Assembly: GCA_945902775.1 (NCBI GenBank)
Contig: CAMDMY010000014.1
Coordinates: 1-45,416, forward strand
DNA length: 45,416 bases
From: Chryseobacterium gleum
Lineage (GTDB): Bacteria > Bacteroidota > Bacteroidia > Flavobacteriales_D > Crocinitomicaceae
Reading direction: 5' to 3'
The notes under the pieces were generated by a model. It saw only the letters and a list, made by a program, of their open reading frames with translations, ran no database searches and was not told the origin of the DNA. Position 1 is the first letter of the stretch, and every line of letters begins with the position of its first letter. The translations under genes were made by a program, and so were the position numbers. Below are positions 38,137 to 45,416 of this stretch, piece by piece.

Positions 38137-40812
38137 TTAAAATAAAACACTTGAAAGCCATCTCTCCATTTCATCTTTTGATTTTCTTTTTCTTTTAGCA
38201 ATATCTTCAACTTGATCAATACTAATTTTTCCTAAACCAAAATACTTTGCTTTGGGATGCGCAAAATACCAACCACTTACTGAAGAAGTTGGCAACATTG
38301 CTAAACTTTCCGTTAATGATACACCCGTTATTTCTGTAGCGTTTAATAATTCAAACAAACCTATTTTTTCAGTATGATCTGGGCAAGCAGGATAACCTGG
38401 TGCTGGACGAATACCTTGATAAGACTCTTTTATCAGTTCTGTATTTTCTAAATTTTCAGATAATGCATATCCCCAGAATTCTTTTCTCACTCTTTCGTGC
38501 ATTCTTTCAGCAAATGCTTCTGCTAATCGATCTGCAAGTGCTTTCAACAAAATTGAATTATAATCATCATGATCAGCTTCAAATCGATCTATATGTTCAT
38601 CCATTCCAATTCCTGTAGTTACGACAAAACCGCCTATATAATCATTAATACCAGACTCTTTAGGAGCGATGAAATCTGATAATGCAATATTAGGTTGGCC
38701 AGCCACCTTTTGTGTTTGCTGACGTAAACTATGTTGTATATTAAGAATTTTAGATCTCGATTCATCTGAATATATTTCTATATCATCTCCATTTGAATTT
38801 GCTGGAAATAAGCCTATTACCGCATTTGCTGTCAGCCAATTTTCTTTAACAATTTTATCTAACATATTTTGAGCGTCAGCAAAAAGCTTAGCGGCTTCTT
38901 TTCCTACAACTTCATCTTCTAAAATAGCAGGGAATTTACCATGTAACTCCCATGTTTGAAAGAAAGGTGTCCAATCAATATAATTTACTAACTCTTCTAA
39001 AGTATATGATACAAAGTTTTGAATGCCAATCTGTTTAGGAACCATAATATCATTTTGATTCCATTCAATTCGAAATTGATTCTCTCTTGCTTTATTAATT
39101 GAAAGTAGAATTTTAGCATTTTTATGTTTTTCATAATGCTCTCTCAATTTCTCGTATTCCACTTTAATGTTTGCAACAAAATCAGTTTTTCTATTTCCTA
39201 ACAAACTTTCCACAACAGTTACAGCTCTGGAAGCATCTAGAACATGAATTGCTTGATCTTTCGTGAAATTATGGTCTATTTTTACCGCAGTATGAACTTT
39301 TGAAGTTGTTGCTCCACCAATCATTAATGGGATTTTCAAGTTCGCGCGTTCCATTTCTTTAGCAACTGATACCATTTCATCTAGAGAAGGTGTAATTAAA
39401 CCACTCAAACCTATTATATCAACATTTTCTTCAATGGCTTTTTGAATAATCTTATCTGCGGGAACCATTACCCCCATATCTATTACTTCATAGTTATTAC
39501 ATGCTAGAACAACTCCAACAATATTTTTTCCTATATCGTGAACATCACCTTTTACTGTAGCCATCAAAACTTTACCTGAAAAAGATTGAACCCCATTTTT
39601 TTCAGCTTCAATAAATGGCAATAAATAAGCAACAGCTTTTTTCATTACTCGGGCAGATTTAACAACTTGTGGTAAAAACATTTTTCCACTACCAAATAAA
39701 TCTCCAACGATATTCATTCCGTCCATTAAAGGGCCTTCAATTACCTCTATAGGTCGAGCAAATTGATGACGACATTCTTCTACATCTTCGTCAATAAATT
39801 CTACTAATCCCTTTACAAGTGCGTAAGAAAGTCGTTCATTTACTGGTACATCTCTCCAAGATAAATCAACCTCTCTCTTTTTCCCTTCACCTGTAACAGT
39901 ATCTGCATATTCTAATAACCTTTCAGTTGCATCTGATCTTTTATTAAATAAAACATCTTCAACATACTCTAACAATTCTTTATCTACATTATCATAAACC
40001 TCTAACATTGATGGATTTACGATTCCCATATCCATTCCATTTTGAATTGCATGATACAAAAATGCAGAATGCATGGCTTCACGTACTTTATCATTTCCTC
40101 TAAATGAAAAAGAAACATTTGAAACCCCTCCACTAATATGTGCACCAGGAAGATTTTCTCTAATCCATTTTGTAGCCCTAAAAAAATCTAACGCATTGTT
40201 GTTATGCTCTTCCATTCCTGTTGCTACCGGAAATATATTTGGATCAAAAATTATATCATCCTGTGGGAATTTTACTACATTAACTAAAATATCATACGCT
40301 CTTTTACAAATCTCAATTCTACGGTCATAATTATCAGCTTGTCCATCCTCATCAAATGCCATAACAATAACGGCTGCTCCATAACGTTTAATTAATTTTG
40401 CTTGATAAATAAAGTTTTCCTCTCCCTCTTTTAAAGAGATTGAATTGACAACTCCTTTTCCTTGAATGCATTTTAAACCTGCCTCAATAATTTCCCATTT
40501 CGAACTATCAATCATTACAGGAATTCTAGAAATATCTGGTTCAGCAGCAATTAAATTCAAAAAACGAACCATTGCTTCTTTTCCATCAATCATCCCTTCA
40601 TCCATATTTACATCGATGATTTGAGCTCCACCTTCAACTTGATCTCTTGCAACCGCAATTGCGGCTTCAAAATCACCTTCTTTAATCATTCGAAGAAAAG
40701 CCCTAGATCCAGTAACATTTGTTCTTTCACCTACATTTATGAAATTACTTTCTGATGTAACAATTAACGGTTCAAGACCTGATAATTTTAATGTTCCTTT
40801 GTATTTAGACAT
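38137..40812 (-). CDS. metH: Methionine synthase, folate-, B12- and SAM-activation domains (split MetH)
   Basis: C-terminal part of cobalamin-dependent methionine synthase, 891 aa. It transfers the methyl group of methyltetrahydrofolate via cobalamin. Domains: pterin-binding domain from about 20 ([31 protein letters not shown]), B12 cap near 330-420 ([20 protein letters not shown]), B12-binding domain with the axial His in [16 protein letters not shown], and the AdoMet reactivation domain at the end ([17 protein letters not shown]). The homocysteine-binding domain is not in this protein but in the separate gene upstream (81-bp gap). Both together make the length of a usual MetH (about 1,220 aa). 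Confidence 0.95.
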   Translation of the reverse strand: MSKYKGTLKLSGLEPLIVTSESNFINVGERTNVTGSRAFLRMIKEGDFEAAIAVARDQVEGGAQIIDVNMDEGMIDGKEAMVRFLNLIAAEPDISRIPVMIDSSKWEIIEAGLKCIQGKGVVNSISLKEGEENFIYQAKLIKRYGAAVIVMAFDEDGQADNYDRRIEICKRAYDILVNVVKFPQDDIIFDPNIFPVATGMEEHNNNALDFFRATKWIRENLPGAHISGGVSNVSFSFRGNDKVREAMHSAFLYHAIQNGMDMGIVNPSMLEVYDNVDKELLEYVEDVLFNKRSDATERLLEYADTVTGEGKKREVDLSWRDVPVNERLSYALVKGLVEFIDEDVEECRHQFARPIEVIEGPLMDGMNIVGDLFGSGKMFLPQVVKSARVMKKAVAYLLPFIEAEKNGVQSFSGKVLMATVKGDVHDIGKNIVGVVLACNNYEVIDMGVMVPADKIIQKAIEENVDIIGLSGLITPSLDEMVSVAKEMERANLKIPLMIGGATTSKVHTAVKIDHNFTKDQAIHVLDASRAVTVVESLLGNRKTDFVANIKVEYEKLREHYEKHKNAKILLSINKARENQFRIEWNQNDIMVPKQIGIQNFVSYTLEELVNYIDWTPFFQTWELHGKFPAILEDEVVGKEAAKLFADAQNMLDKIVKENWLTANAVIGLFPANSNGDDIEIYSDESRSKILNIQHSLRQQTQKVAGQPNIALSDFIAPKESGINDYIGGFVVTTGIGMDEHIDRFEADHDDYNSILLKALADRLAEAFAERMHERVRKEFWGYALSENLENTELIKESYQGIRPAPGYPACPDHTEKIGLFELLNATEITGVSLTESLAMLPTSSVSGWYFAHPKAKYFGLGKISIDQVEDIAKRKRKSKDEMERWLSSVLF

Positions 40813-40855
40813 TTTTGTGTTGTTTTGTTCTTGAATTCTTTTAAAAATTATAGTG

Positions 40856-40873
40856 GACAGAAAATTTTCTGTC
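40856..40873. repeat. 18-bp perfect palindrome between the metH halves
   Basis: GACAGAAAATTTTCTGTC reads the same on both strands, flanked by near-symmetric GTGG/TCTAC. It lies in the 81-bp spacer between the two metH genes, 17 bp before the stop of neither frame, and has no T tract. The flanking GTAGAGAC resembles the ends of palindromic repeats that are scattered in Bacteroidota and cyanobacterial genomes (recollection, not checked). Confidence 0.6.
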
Positions 40874-40893
40874 TCTACAATAATTATATAATT

Positions 40894-41895
40894 CTATTCT
40901 TCAATTAATTGTTCTCTCGGTTGGTATGTTGCTGCTAAATCTGCAATTGCTTTGATATGATCAGGCGTCGTTCCACAACATCCACCAATAATATTCACTA
41001 AGCCTTCATCTAAAAACTCTTTTATTTGAACTGCCATTAATTCTGGTGTTTCATCGTATTTACCAAAAGCATTAGGTAAACCTGCATTTGGATGTGCACT
41101 TACATTAAAAGTACACGTTTGATTTAATATTTGTAAATATGGTCGCATCATTGATGCACCTAAAGCACAATTTAAACCAACACTCAACAAAGGCATATGT
41201 GAAATTGAAATTAAAAAGGCTTCCGTTGTTTGACCTGTTAATGTTCTGCCACTTTGATCGGTAATTGTACCTGACACCATAATTGGTAATTCAATTCCTC
41301 TTTTTTCAAATACTTGATCGATTGCAAAAAGTGCCGCTTTGGCATTAAGCGTATCAAAGACCGTTTCCACTAAAAGAATATCAACTCCACCATCCATCAA
41401 TGCATTAACTTGCTCAGTATATGCATCAACCAATTGATCAAAACTAATTCCTCTAAATCCTGGATCATTTACATCTGGAGAAATAGAAGCTGTTCTATTT
41501 GTTGGGCCTATTGAACCTGCAACAAATCTTGGTTTTGAAGGGTCTTTTTCTGTAAATTCTTGAGCCACCTTTTTAGCAATTTGTGCACTATGAAAATTGA
41601 TGTCATAAACGTATTTTTCTAATGAATAATCCGCTTGTGCAATCCAAGTACCAGAAAATGTATTGGTTTCTGCAATATCTGCACCTGCTTCAAAATATTG
41701 ACGGTGAATATCTTCTATAATTTCAGGTCTAGTTAATGACAATAAATCATTATTTCCCTTTAAAGGATGGGTATGATTTTCAAACCAACCTTTACGAAAA
41801 TCTTCTTCTTCTAATTTATGGCGTTGAATCATTGTGCCCATTGCTCCATCTAAAATTAGAATTCGTTTTTTCAATATATCTTTAATCTTTTCCAT
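40894..41895 (-). CDS. metH: Methionine synthase homocysteine-methyltransferase domain (split MetH)
   Basis: N-terminal module of MetH as a separate 333-aa protein. It binds homocysteine through zinc and receives the methyl group from methylcobalamin bound to the other subunit. Motifs are [15 protein letters not shown] near 14-28, [20 protein letters not shown], the zinc ligand in VGLNCALGA and the paired cysteines of [15 protein letters not shown]. The ATG at 41895 is preferred to a TTG three codons upstream. The long leader contains a SAM riboswitch. The clean split at the domain border is a known arrangement in many Bacteroidota, not a frameshift. Confidence 0.94.
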   Translation of the reverse strand: MEKIKDILKKRILILDGAMGTMIQRHKLEEEDFRKGWFENHTHPLKGNNDLLSLTRPEIIEDIHRQYFEAGADIAETNTFSGTWIAQADYSLEKYVYDINFHSAQIAKKVAQEFTEKDPSKPRFVAGSIGPTNRTASISPDVNDPGFRGISFDQLVDAYTEQVNALMDGGVDILLVETVFDTLNAKAALFAIDQVFEKRGIELPIMVSGTITDQSGRTLTGQTTEAFLISISHMPLLSVGLNCALGASMMRPYLQILNQTCTFNVSAHPNAGLPNAFGKYDETPELMAVQIKEFLDEGLVNIIGGCCGTTPDHIKAIADLAATYQPREQLIEE

Positions 41896-41969
41896 ATAAT
41901 ACAATTATGCAAATTATAAATACGCACAAAAAATAAACAAAATATGAGAGAAAGTCATTGAAACTATTC

Positions 41970-42074
41970 AACTTATCTTTTCAACTTAACAGTTGATTGG
42001 ATTTGGCACCTATTCCGATTCGGAGGTTGCCAAGGTTTCAACGGGCCTAATCCCTCCACCTTTCTTCATAAGTT
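41970..42074 (-). promoter_or_regulatory. SAM-I (S-box) riboswitch upstream of metH
   Basis: On the minus strand the aptamer reads, in order, GGTGGAGGGA, GGCCC, TGAAACC, GGCAACC and GGTGCCAAATCC, all core blocks of the S-box aptamer. P1 is formed by AACTTAT (41970-41976 on the plus strand) and ATAAGTT (42068-42074). SAM binding should reduce expression of the two metH genes, which begin 75 bp downstream. The expression platform is not clear: a weak TTGAA/TTCAA hairpin and a T-rich stretch follow the aptamer. Confidence 0.92.
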
Positions 42075-42093
42075 TATTTGAATGAACGAGGCA

Positions 42094-42124
42094 CAAAGAT
42101 AATAATGAAAATTACTATTACCAA
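42094..42124 (-). promoter_or_regulatory. Promoter of the SAM riboswitch-metH transcript
   Basis: On the minus strand TTG (42122-42124), a 20-bp spacer and TATCTTTG (42094-42101) match the Flavobacterium -33/-7 consensus. The predicted start is about 10-15 bp before the aptamer, so the RNA begins almost at P1. The 310-bp intergenic region (41,896-42,205) is otherwise filled by the riboswitch and the rhomboid promoter. Confidence 0.65.
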
Positions 42125-42159
42125 ACTAAATTTGAATAGTTTAATTCATTTCTGCCAAG

Positions 42160-42190
42160 TTGTCACAAAAAAATAAAAGGTATAGGTTTT
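42160..42190 (+). promoter_or_regulatory. Possible promoter of the rhomboid gene
   Basis: TTG (42160-42162), a 20-bp spacer and TAGGTTTT followed by G (42183-42191) approximate the Bacteroidota -33/-7 pattern, 15 bp before the rhomboid ATG. The -7 box deviates at its last base. Confidence 0.4.
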
Positions 42191-42205
42191 GAGAATTAAT
42201 TAAGT

Positions 42206-42988
42206 ATGAAAAATAAAATTACTCATCCCTTCGGATCATCTGTAGAAACGATTGTCTATCCTTTACTTCTTCTAATAGTAATGTGGTTAGTATTTTGGGC
42301 TGAACAATTATTTCAATTCAACTTTCATAAACTAGGAGTTCTCCCTCAGACTATTGAAGGCTTAAAGGGTATAATTTTTATGCCTTTAATTCATTCTAAA
42401 TATGAATCCGCACATATAATTAATAACTCTGCTCCCACTTTTTTTCTATTAGCTGCTCTGGTTTATTTTTACCGAGAGATTGCTTTGAAAGTATTTATTT
42501 ATTGTTGGATTATTACCGGTTTTTTAGTTTGGATTTATGCAGATAATAAAGGTTCATTTCATATTGGAATGAGTGGTATCATTTATGCACTTGCTGGATT
42601 TTTATTTACAAGTGGTGTTATTAGAAAATTCCTTCCTCTTCAAGCAATTTCAATGTTTGTAGCCTTTATGTATGGAGGAATGATTTGGGGTATTCTACCT
42701 ATGGAAGAAAAAATTTCTTGGGAGGGACATCTAATGGGGTTATTTACTGGTATTATACTTGCTTATATTTATAAAAATAAAGGACCCGTCAGACCAAAAT
42801 TTATCTATGAAATTGAAAAAGAATTAGGAATTGAACCTCCTGATTTAGAAGGAATATGGAATGAAAATTTAAGAATTCAAAAAGAACAAGAAGAGGAATA
42901 TATTAAACAACAAAATGAATTTAAAATCATCTATCACTATATCCCTCAATATGAATCGATTAAACCAACGGATGATAACGATCAATAA
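42206..42988 (+). CDS. Rhomboid-family intramembrane serine protease
   Basis: A 260-aa membrane protein with about six hydrophobic segments in residues 15-190. Catalytic Ser123 lies in HIGMSGIIYA (GxSG motif) and catalytic His175 in SWEGHLMGLFTG. An HxxxN-like motif (His70 to Asn74) is in the second segment. Rhomboids cleave substrates within the membrane; the substrate here is unknown. A charged cytoplasmic tail of about 70 residues (EIEKELGIEPPDLEGIWNEN) follows. The last 29 bp overlap the 3' end of the convergent phosphatase gene. Confidence 0.88.
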   Translation: MKNKITHPFGSSVETIVYPLLLLIVMWLVFWAEQLFQFNFHKLGVLPQTIEGLKGIIFMPLIHSKYESAHIINNSAPTFFLLAALVYFYREIALKVFIYCWIITGFLVWIYADNKGSFHIGMSGIIYALAGFLFTSGVIRKFLPLQAISMFVAFMYGGMIWGILPMEEKISWEGHLMGLFTGIILAYIYKNKGPVRPKFIYEIEKELGIEPPDLEGIWNENLRIQKEQEEEYIKQQNEFKIIYHYIPQYESIKPTDDNDQ

Positions 42989-43436
42989 CTACTCCTAATC
43001 CTTTCGAAATCTCTTGCCAAGTGTTGATATTAAATTGAATTGTTATAAAATCACAAGTGCTTAAATCTATAAAGTCATCTATTAAATAACTGGCTAAATC
43101 AGAAAGTCCATTATTGTGGCCGATTATAAATAAGTCTTCGTTTTCAGTCATATTAGATATAATTGAAAATATCTTTTCTTTTTCTGCTAAATACAATTCA
43201 TCAACATATTCAATTTTAGAATTAATTTTTTGTTCTTTTTGAATTATAGTGATTGTTTCTTTAGTTCGGACAGCTGTTGAGCATATTATTTTAGAAGGGT
43301 TGAAATTTTGTTTTTTAAAATATTTTCCCATTTCTTCGGATTGATCTTTCCCTTTTTTTAATAATTTTCTGTCAAAATCTTTACCCGTTGATGAATTTTG
43401 ATCTGTTTTTGCGTGTCGTAATAAATGTAATTTCAT
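42960..43436 (-). CDS. Histidine phosphatase family protein, SixA-like
   Basis: A 158-aa protein with the branch-1 histidine-phosphatase start HLLRHAKTD (phospho-His at about residue 8), then TAVRTKETI (second Arg) and IIGHNNGLSDL (second His). Its short length and lack of a cap domain fit the phosphohistidine phosphatase SixA group, which acts on phosphorelay histidines in E. coli; the real substrate is uncertain. Convergent overlap of 29 bp with the rhomboid gene. Confidence 0.87.
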   Translation of the reverse strand: MKLHLLRHAKTDQNSSTGKDFDRKLLKKGKDQSEEMGKYFKKQNFNPSKIICSTAVRTKETITIIQKEQKINSKIEYVDELYLAEKEKIFSIISNMTENEDLFIIGHNNGLSDLASYLIDDFIDLSTCDFITIQFNINTWQEISKGLGVVIDRYHPLV

Positions 43437-43510
43437 TGAATATCAGCGTTAATCATTTTATTTATGGTTTGAAGTTATACAGAAATTCGGTTAAGTCAAA
43501 ATAGATTGAG

Positions 43511-43518
43511 TACCTTTG
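43511..43518 (+). promoter_or_regulatory. -7 promoter box of rnpB
   Basis: TACCTTTG matches TAnnTTTG and ends 3 bp before the first base of the RNase P P1 helix. No TTG is found at the -33 distance. Confidence 0.55.
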
Positions 43519-43521
43519 TAC

Positions 43522-43882
43522 AAAGCAAATCAGTCTATCGCTTTTTATTTATAAAAAGAGGAAAGTCTGGGCAGTATAGAGCACCGTACTTCCTAACGGG
43601 AAGGGCTAATTTAATTAGTACAGAAAGTGCCACAGAAAGGAAAACTACCCTGAACTTGTTGAGGGGAAAAGGTGAAAAGGTGGAGTAAGAGCCCACCGCT
43701 CAGATGGTAACATAGGAGGCAAGGTAAACCTTACGGACTGAAAGACCATGTAAACCAAGGCTTGAGGGTTGCTCGCCTGATCTTGGAGGGTAGGTCGATG
43801 GACTCTAAGAGTGATTTTAGAGCTAGATAAATGATAGACATTCACTTTTAGTGATTACAGGACCCGGCTTATGATTTGCTTT
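43522..43882 (+). ncRNA. rnpB: RNase P RNA (class A)
   Basis: Catalytic RNA that matures tRNA 5' ends. The conserved blocks occur in order: GAGGAAAGTCTGGGC near 43558, ACAGAAAG near 43633, AGTAAGAGCCCACCG near 43685, and ACAGGACCCGGCTTAT near 43857. P1 is formed by AAGCAAATCA (43523-43532) and TGATTTGCTT (43872-43881). Short open frames on both strands within this range are not genes. A T run after P1 may assist termination. Confidence 0.93.
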
Positions 43883-43922
43883 TTTTACGATAATTTAGAC
43901 TTTAATTTGTCTATTCAATAAT

Positions 43923-43960
43923 AAAAAAGCCTCGACTTAAAATAAGTTCGAGGCTTTTTT
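43923..43960. terminator. Bidirectional terminator between rnpB and porP-like gene
   Basis: A 13-bp stem (43923-43935 with 43948-43960; core AAAAAAGCCTCGA) is extended by four more pairs after a bulge. Runs of A and T at the two ends serve both directions. It lies 18 bp before the stop of the PorP/SprF gene. Confidence 0.85.
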
Positions 43961-43978
43961 GTAATTCTAAATTTCACT

Positions 43979-44962
43979 TTATCTCAACATAATTCCTAAA
44001 ATTATTTCATGTCCTCCAAAACTATACGTTCTAAATTGACTTATCGAAAAATCATACGAATATCCAAACTTAAATCGATTACTGATATTCATCCCTACCA
44101 TGCCAACTACTGCATCTTTATGTCGATAAGAAAATGCCGTCCACAACCATTCTTTATACTCTAGTTGTGCGGTTGCTTCGATGCTCGGTTTTGTAGGATT
44201 CATATATTTCACCAAAAATGCAGGTGTAATGGTCAGATTTTCATTCAATGGTAATTTGATTCCTCCTGTTACATTCATATGCATCTTTGGGTCAAAATTA
44301 GCTGTACCCGATCCAAATTTTATAAAATTCTTTGTCAATTGATCAGCTGCGATACCTAAAAACAAGGTCTTTGAATAAAAATAAAATCCTGCTCCTAAAT
44401 TTAAAATATTGATATTTCCTTGATTATTTGTGAAACCAGTATATGTATTATCTACCACTGTTGTTGCATTTTGTACTACTGCTCTATCTTGTAAAAAAGT
44501 ATTATTTCCCAATCCTATTTTTGTTCCGAAAGATAAATTGTAATCCTTTGTTATTGGTAAATGAATTGCATATGTTCCCGTTAATTGGAGTTTTCTAAAT
44601 GCGCCATATTGATCTGCTACTAATTGACCTCCAACTGCATGTTTTAACTTACCCGTATTTATTTCTGGATTTTTTACTATTCCTGAACTCATGTGTAATC
44701 CAGGATTATAAACCGATTTGTTTTTACCCCTCAAAATAGGACTTGTCACTGAAGCATAACTTGTCATTGGCGCTTCTGAAAAACCAGCCCATTGTAATCG
44801 ACCTGCAACGGTAACATCTACAAAATCATAGACTCCCGCAGCTCCAGGATTAATCATATATTGATTTCTCAAGTACTGACTATACTGAGGCATTTGTTGC
44901 GCTTTCACCTGACAGAACATCAATAATAAAACAATAAATGAAATGTATTTATTTTTTAACAT
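43979..44962 (-). CDS. PorP/SprF-family type IX secretion system membrane protein
   Basis: A 327-aa outer-membrane beta-barrel-like protein. Residues 1-21 are a signal peptide (ending QVKAQ). Family marks are QMPQYSQYLRNQYMINPGAAG near 22-42, AGRLQWAGFSEAPMTSY, and the C-terminal FKFGYSYDFSISQFRTYS with GGHEIILG. PorP/SprF proteins are needed to bring partner surface proteins with CHU_C-type C-termini through the T9SS. The neighbour 7 bp upstream is exactly such a protein, so the two form a cargo-partner pair. Confidence 0.9.
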   Translation of the reverse strand: MLKNKYISFIVLLLMFCQVKAQQMPQYSQYLRNQYMINPGAAGVYDFVDVTVAGRLQWAGFSEAPMTSYASVTSPILRGKNKSVYNPGLHMSSGIVKNPEINTGKLKHAVGGQLVADQYGAFRKLQLTGTYAIHLPITKDYNLSFGTKIGLGNNTFLQDRAVVQNATTVVDNTYTGFTNNQGNINILNLGAGFYFYSKTLFLGIAADQLTKNFIKFGSGTANFDPKMHMNVTGGIKLPLNENLTITPAFLVKYMNPTKPSIEATAQLEYKEWLWTAFSYRHKDAVVGMVGMNISNRFKFGYSYDFSISQFRTYSFGGHEIILGIMLR

Positions 44963-44969
44963 AATCTAA

Positions 44970-45416
44970 TTATTTATTTTGAAGAACGATCGTTACATTT
45001 CCATTTGTTGTTGGTTTACTTGAATCATTATACTCAATTATAAAAAAGTAAGAATCAACAGGTAGAACTTTATCATTGTACTTTCCATCCCATTTATGAG
45101 ATTCATATTGTCCTTTTGGAGACTCAAATACTTTAATTCCCCAACGATTATAAATTGAAACAATATTGTTTGGATAGATTTCATCTATGTGAGGTAAAAC
45201 CCAAGTATCATTTACATTATCACCATCTGGAGTAAAAGCGGATGGCAAATCAATATCACAATACTTAACGGTAATATTTATTAAACTTGATTCACCATAA
45301 CATCCATTGAGTTCTTCACGCACATAATAGGTTGTTGTTCCTAAAGTTGAAACTGGAGTTAAGGTTGTTCCTTGTCCTAAAATAGTTCCAAATGAATTAT
45401 CGGTTGACCAAACCAA
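44970..45416 (-). CDS. Gliding-motility-associated CHU_C-domain surface protein (partial, C-terminal end)
   Basis: The last 149 codons of a gene that runs beyond the right edge of the window. An Ig-like or SprB-type repeat (TTTYYVREELNGCYGESS) is followed by the type B T9SS sorting domain: LPSAFTPDGDNVNDTWVLPH, IYNRWGIKVFES, HKWDGKYNDKVLPVDSYFFI. Such proteins are usually several hundred to thousands of residues long and are exported to the cell surface. The edge codon reads TTG, an internal Leu rather than a start. Confidence 0.85.
   Translation of the reverse strand: MVWSTDNSFGTILGQGTTLTPVSTLGTTTYYVREELNGCYGESSLINITVKYCDIDLPSAFTPDGDNVNDTWVLPHIDEIYPNNIVSIYNRWGIKVFESPKGQYESHKWDGKYNDKVLPVDSYFFIIEYNDSSKPTTNGNVTIVLQNK

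Noticed and set aside
38137-41895. metH as a broken gene (frameshift or stop)
   Set aside because: Each half is a complete domain set with its own ATG, the gap is 81 bp with no relics of coding sequence, and split MetH is known in Bacteroidota.
43506-43845. Short open frames on both strands at 43,506-43,845
   Set aside because: They lie within the conserved RNase P RNA and have no protein-like features.

Overview
The window is about 45 kb of AT-rich bacterial chromosome from a member of the Bacteroidota, most likely the Flavobacteriales and perhaps a Crocinitomicaceae/Fluviicola-like organism (family-level placement is inference). The evidence is: type IX secretion (T9SS) sorting domains and a PorP/SprF protein; genes with no visible Shine-Dalgarno sequences; several copies of the Bacteroidota -7 promoter box (TAnnTTTG); a LytS/LytTR pair with a two-component-regulator propeller; a split MetH; and the gene order rplQ-carA-eno after the ribosomal cluster. 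No phage, insertion sequence, CRISPR array, tRNA or rRNA gene was seen. The region is mostly core chromosome with small accessory patches.

Layout. 1-3,700: tail of an unknown CDS, a DUF4442 hotdog protein, a near-perfect 62-bp palindrome, a secreted CocE-type hydrolase and an unrecognised exported protein. 3,730-9,820: NDH-2, urocanate hydratase (hutU, with its own consensus promoter), then carA-eno. 9,933-27,080: one same-strand (minus) run of 31 genes combining the str, S10, spc and alpha operons: rpsL-rpsG-fusA-rpsJ-rplC-rplD-rplW-rplB-rpsS-rplV-rpsC-rplP-rpmC-rpsQ-rplN-rplX-rplE-rpsN-rpsH-rplF-rplR-rpsE-rpmD-rplO-secY-infA-rpmJ-rpsM-rpsK-rpsD-rpoA-rplQ. tuf, adk and map are absent from it. 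Most spacers are below 30 bp, but the last three (around rpsD, rpoA and rplQ) are 78-143 bp and each contains a hairpin. 27,347-29,279: paaG-paaH beta-oxidation pair. 29,344-33,389: LytTR response regulator, propeller histidine kinase and small lipoprotein in one apparent operon. 33,526-35,621: Xaa-Pro aminopeptidase and alpha/beta hydrolase. 35,765-37,561: three plus-strand genes (unknown protein, lipoprotein, degenerate CTP-synthase-like amidotransferase). 37,567-41,895: RNase HI and the two halves of cobalamin-dependent methionine synthase, preceded by a SAM-I (S-box) riboswitch at 41,970-42,074. 42,206-43,436: rhomboid protease and a convergent SixA-like phosphatase. 43,522-43,882: RNase P RNA. 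43,979 to end: PorP/SprF protein and the C-terminus of a large gliding-motility-associated (CHU_C) surface protein.

How the parts work together. The central cluster supplies ribosomal proteins, two translation factors, the RNA polymerase alpha subunit and the SecY channel. The metH genes are probably transcribed through a SAM-sensing leader, so methionine synthesis is shut down when SAM is high. The CHU_C/PorP pair and the secreted hydrolase belong to the T9SS export route. The points most worth a second look are the riboswitch-split-metH arrangement, the amidotransferase-like protein with a lost nucleophile and a Cys-Gly-Cys-Cys motif, the three-gene signalling unit, and several strong palindromes that resemble dispersed hairpin repeats.
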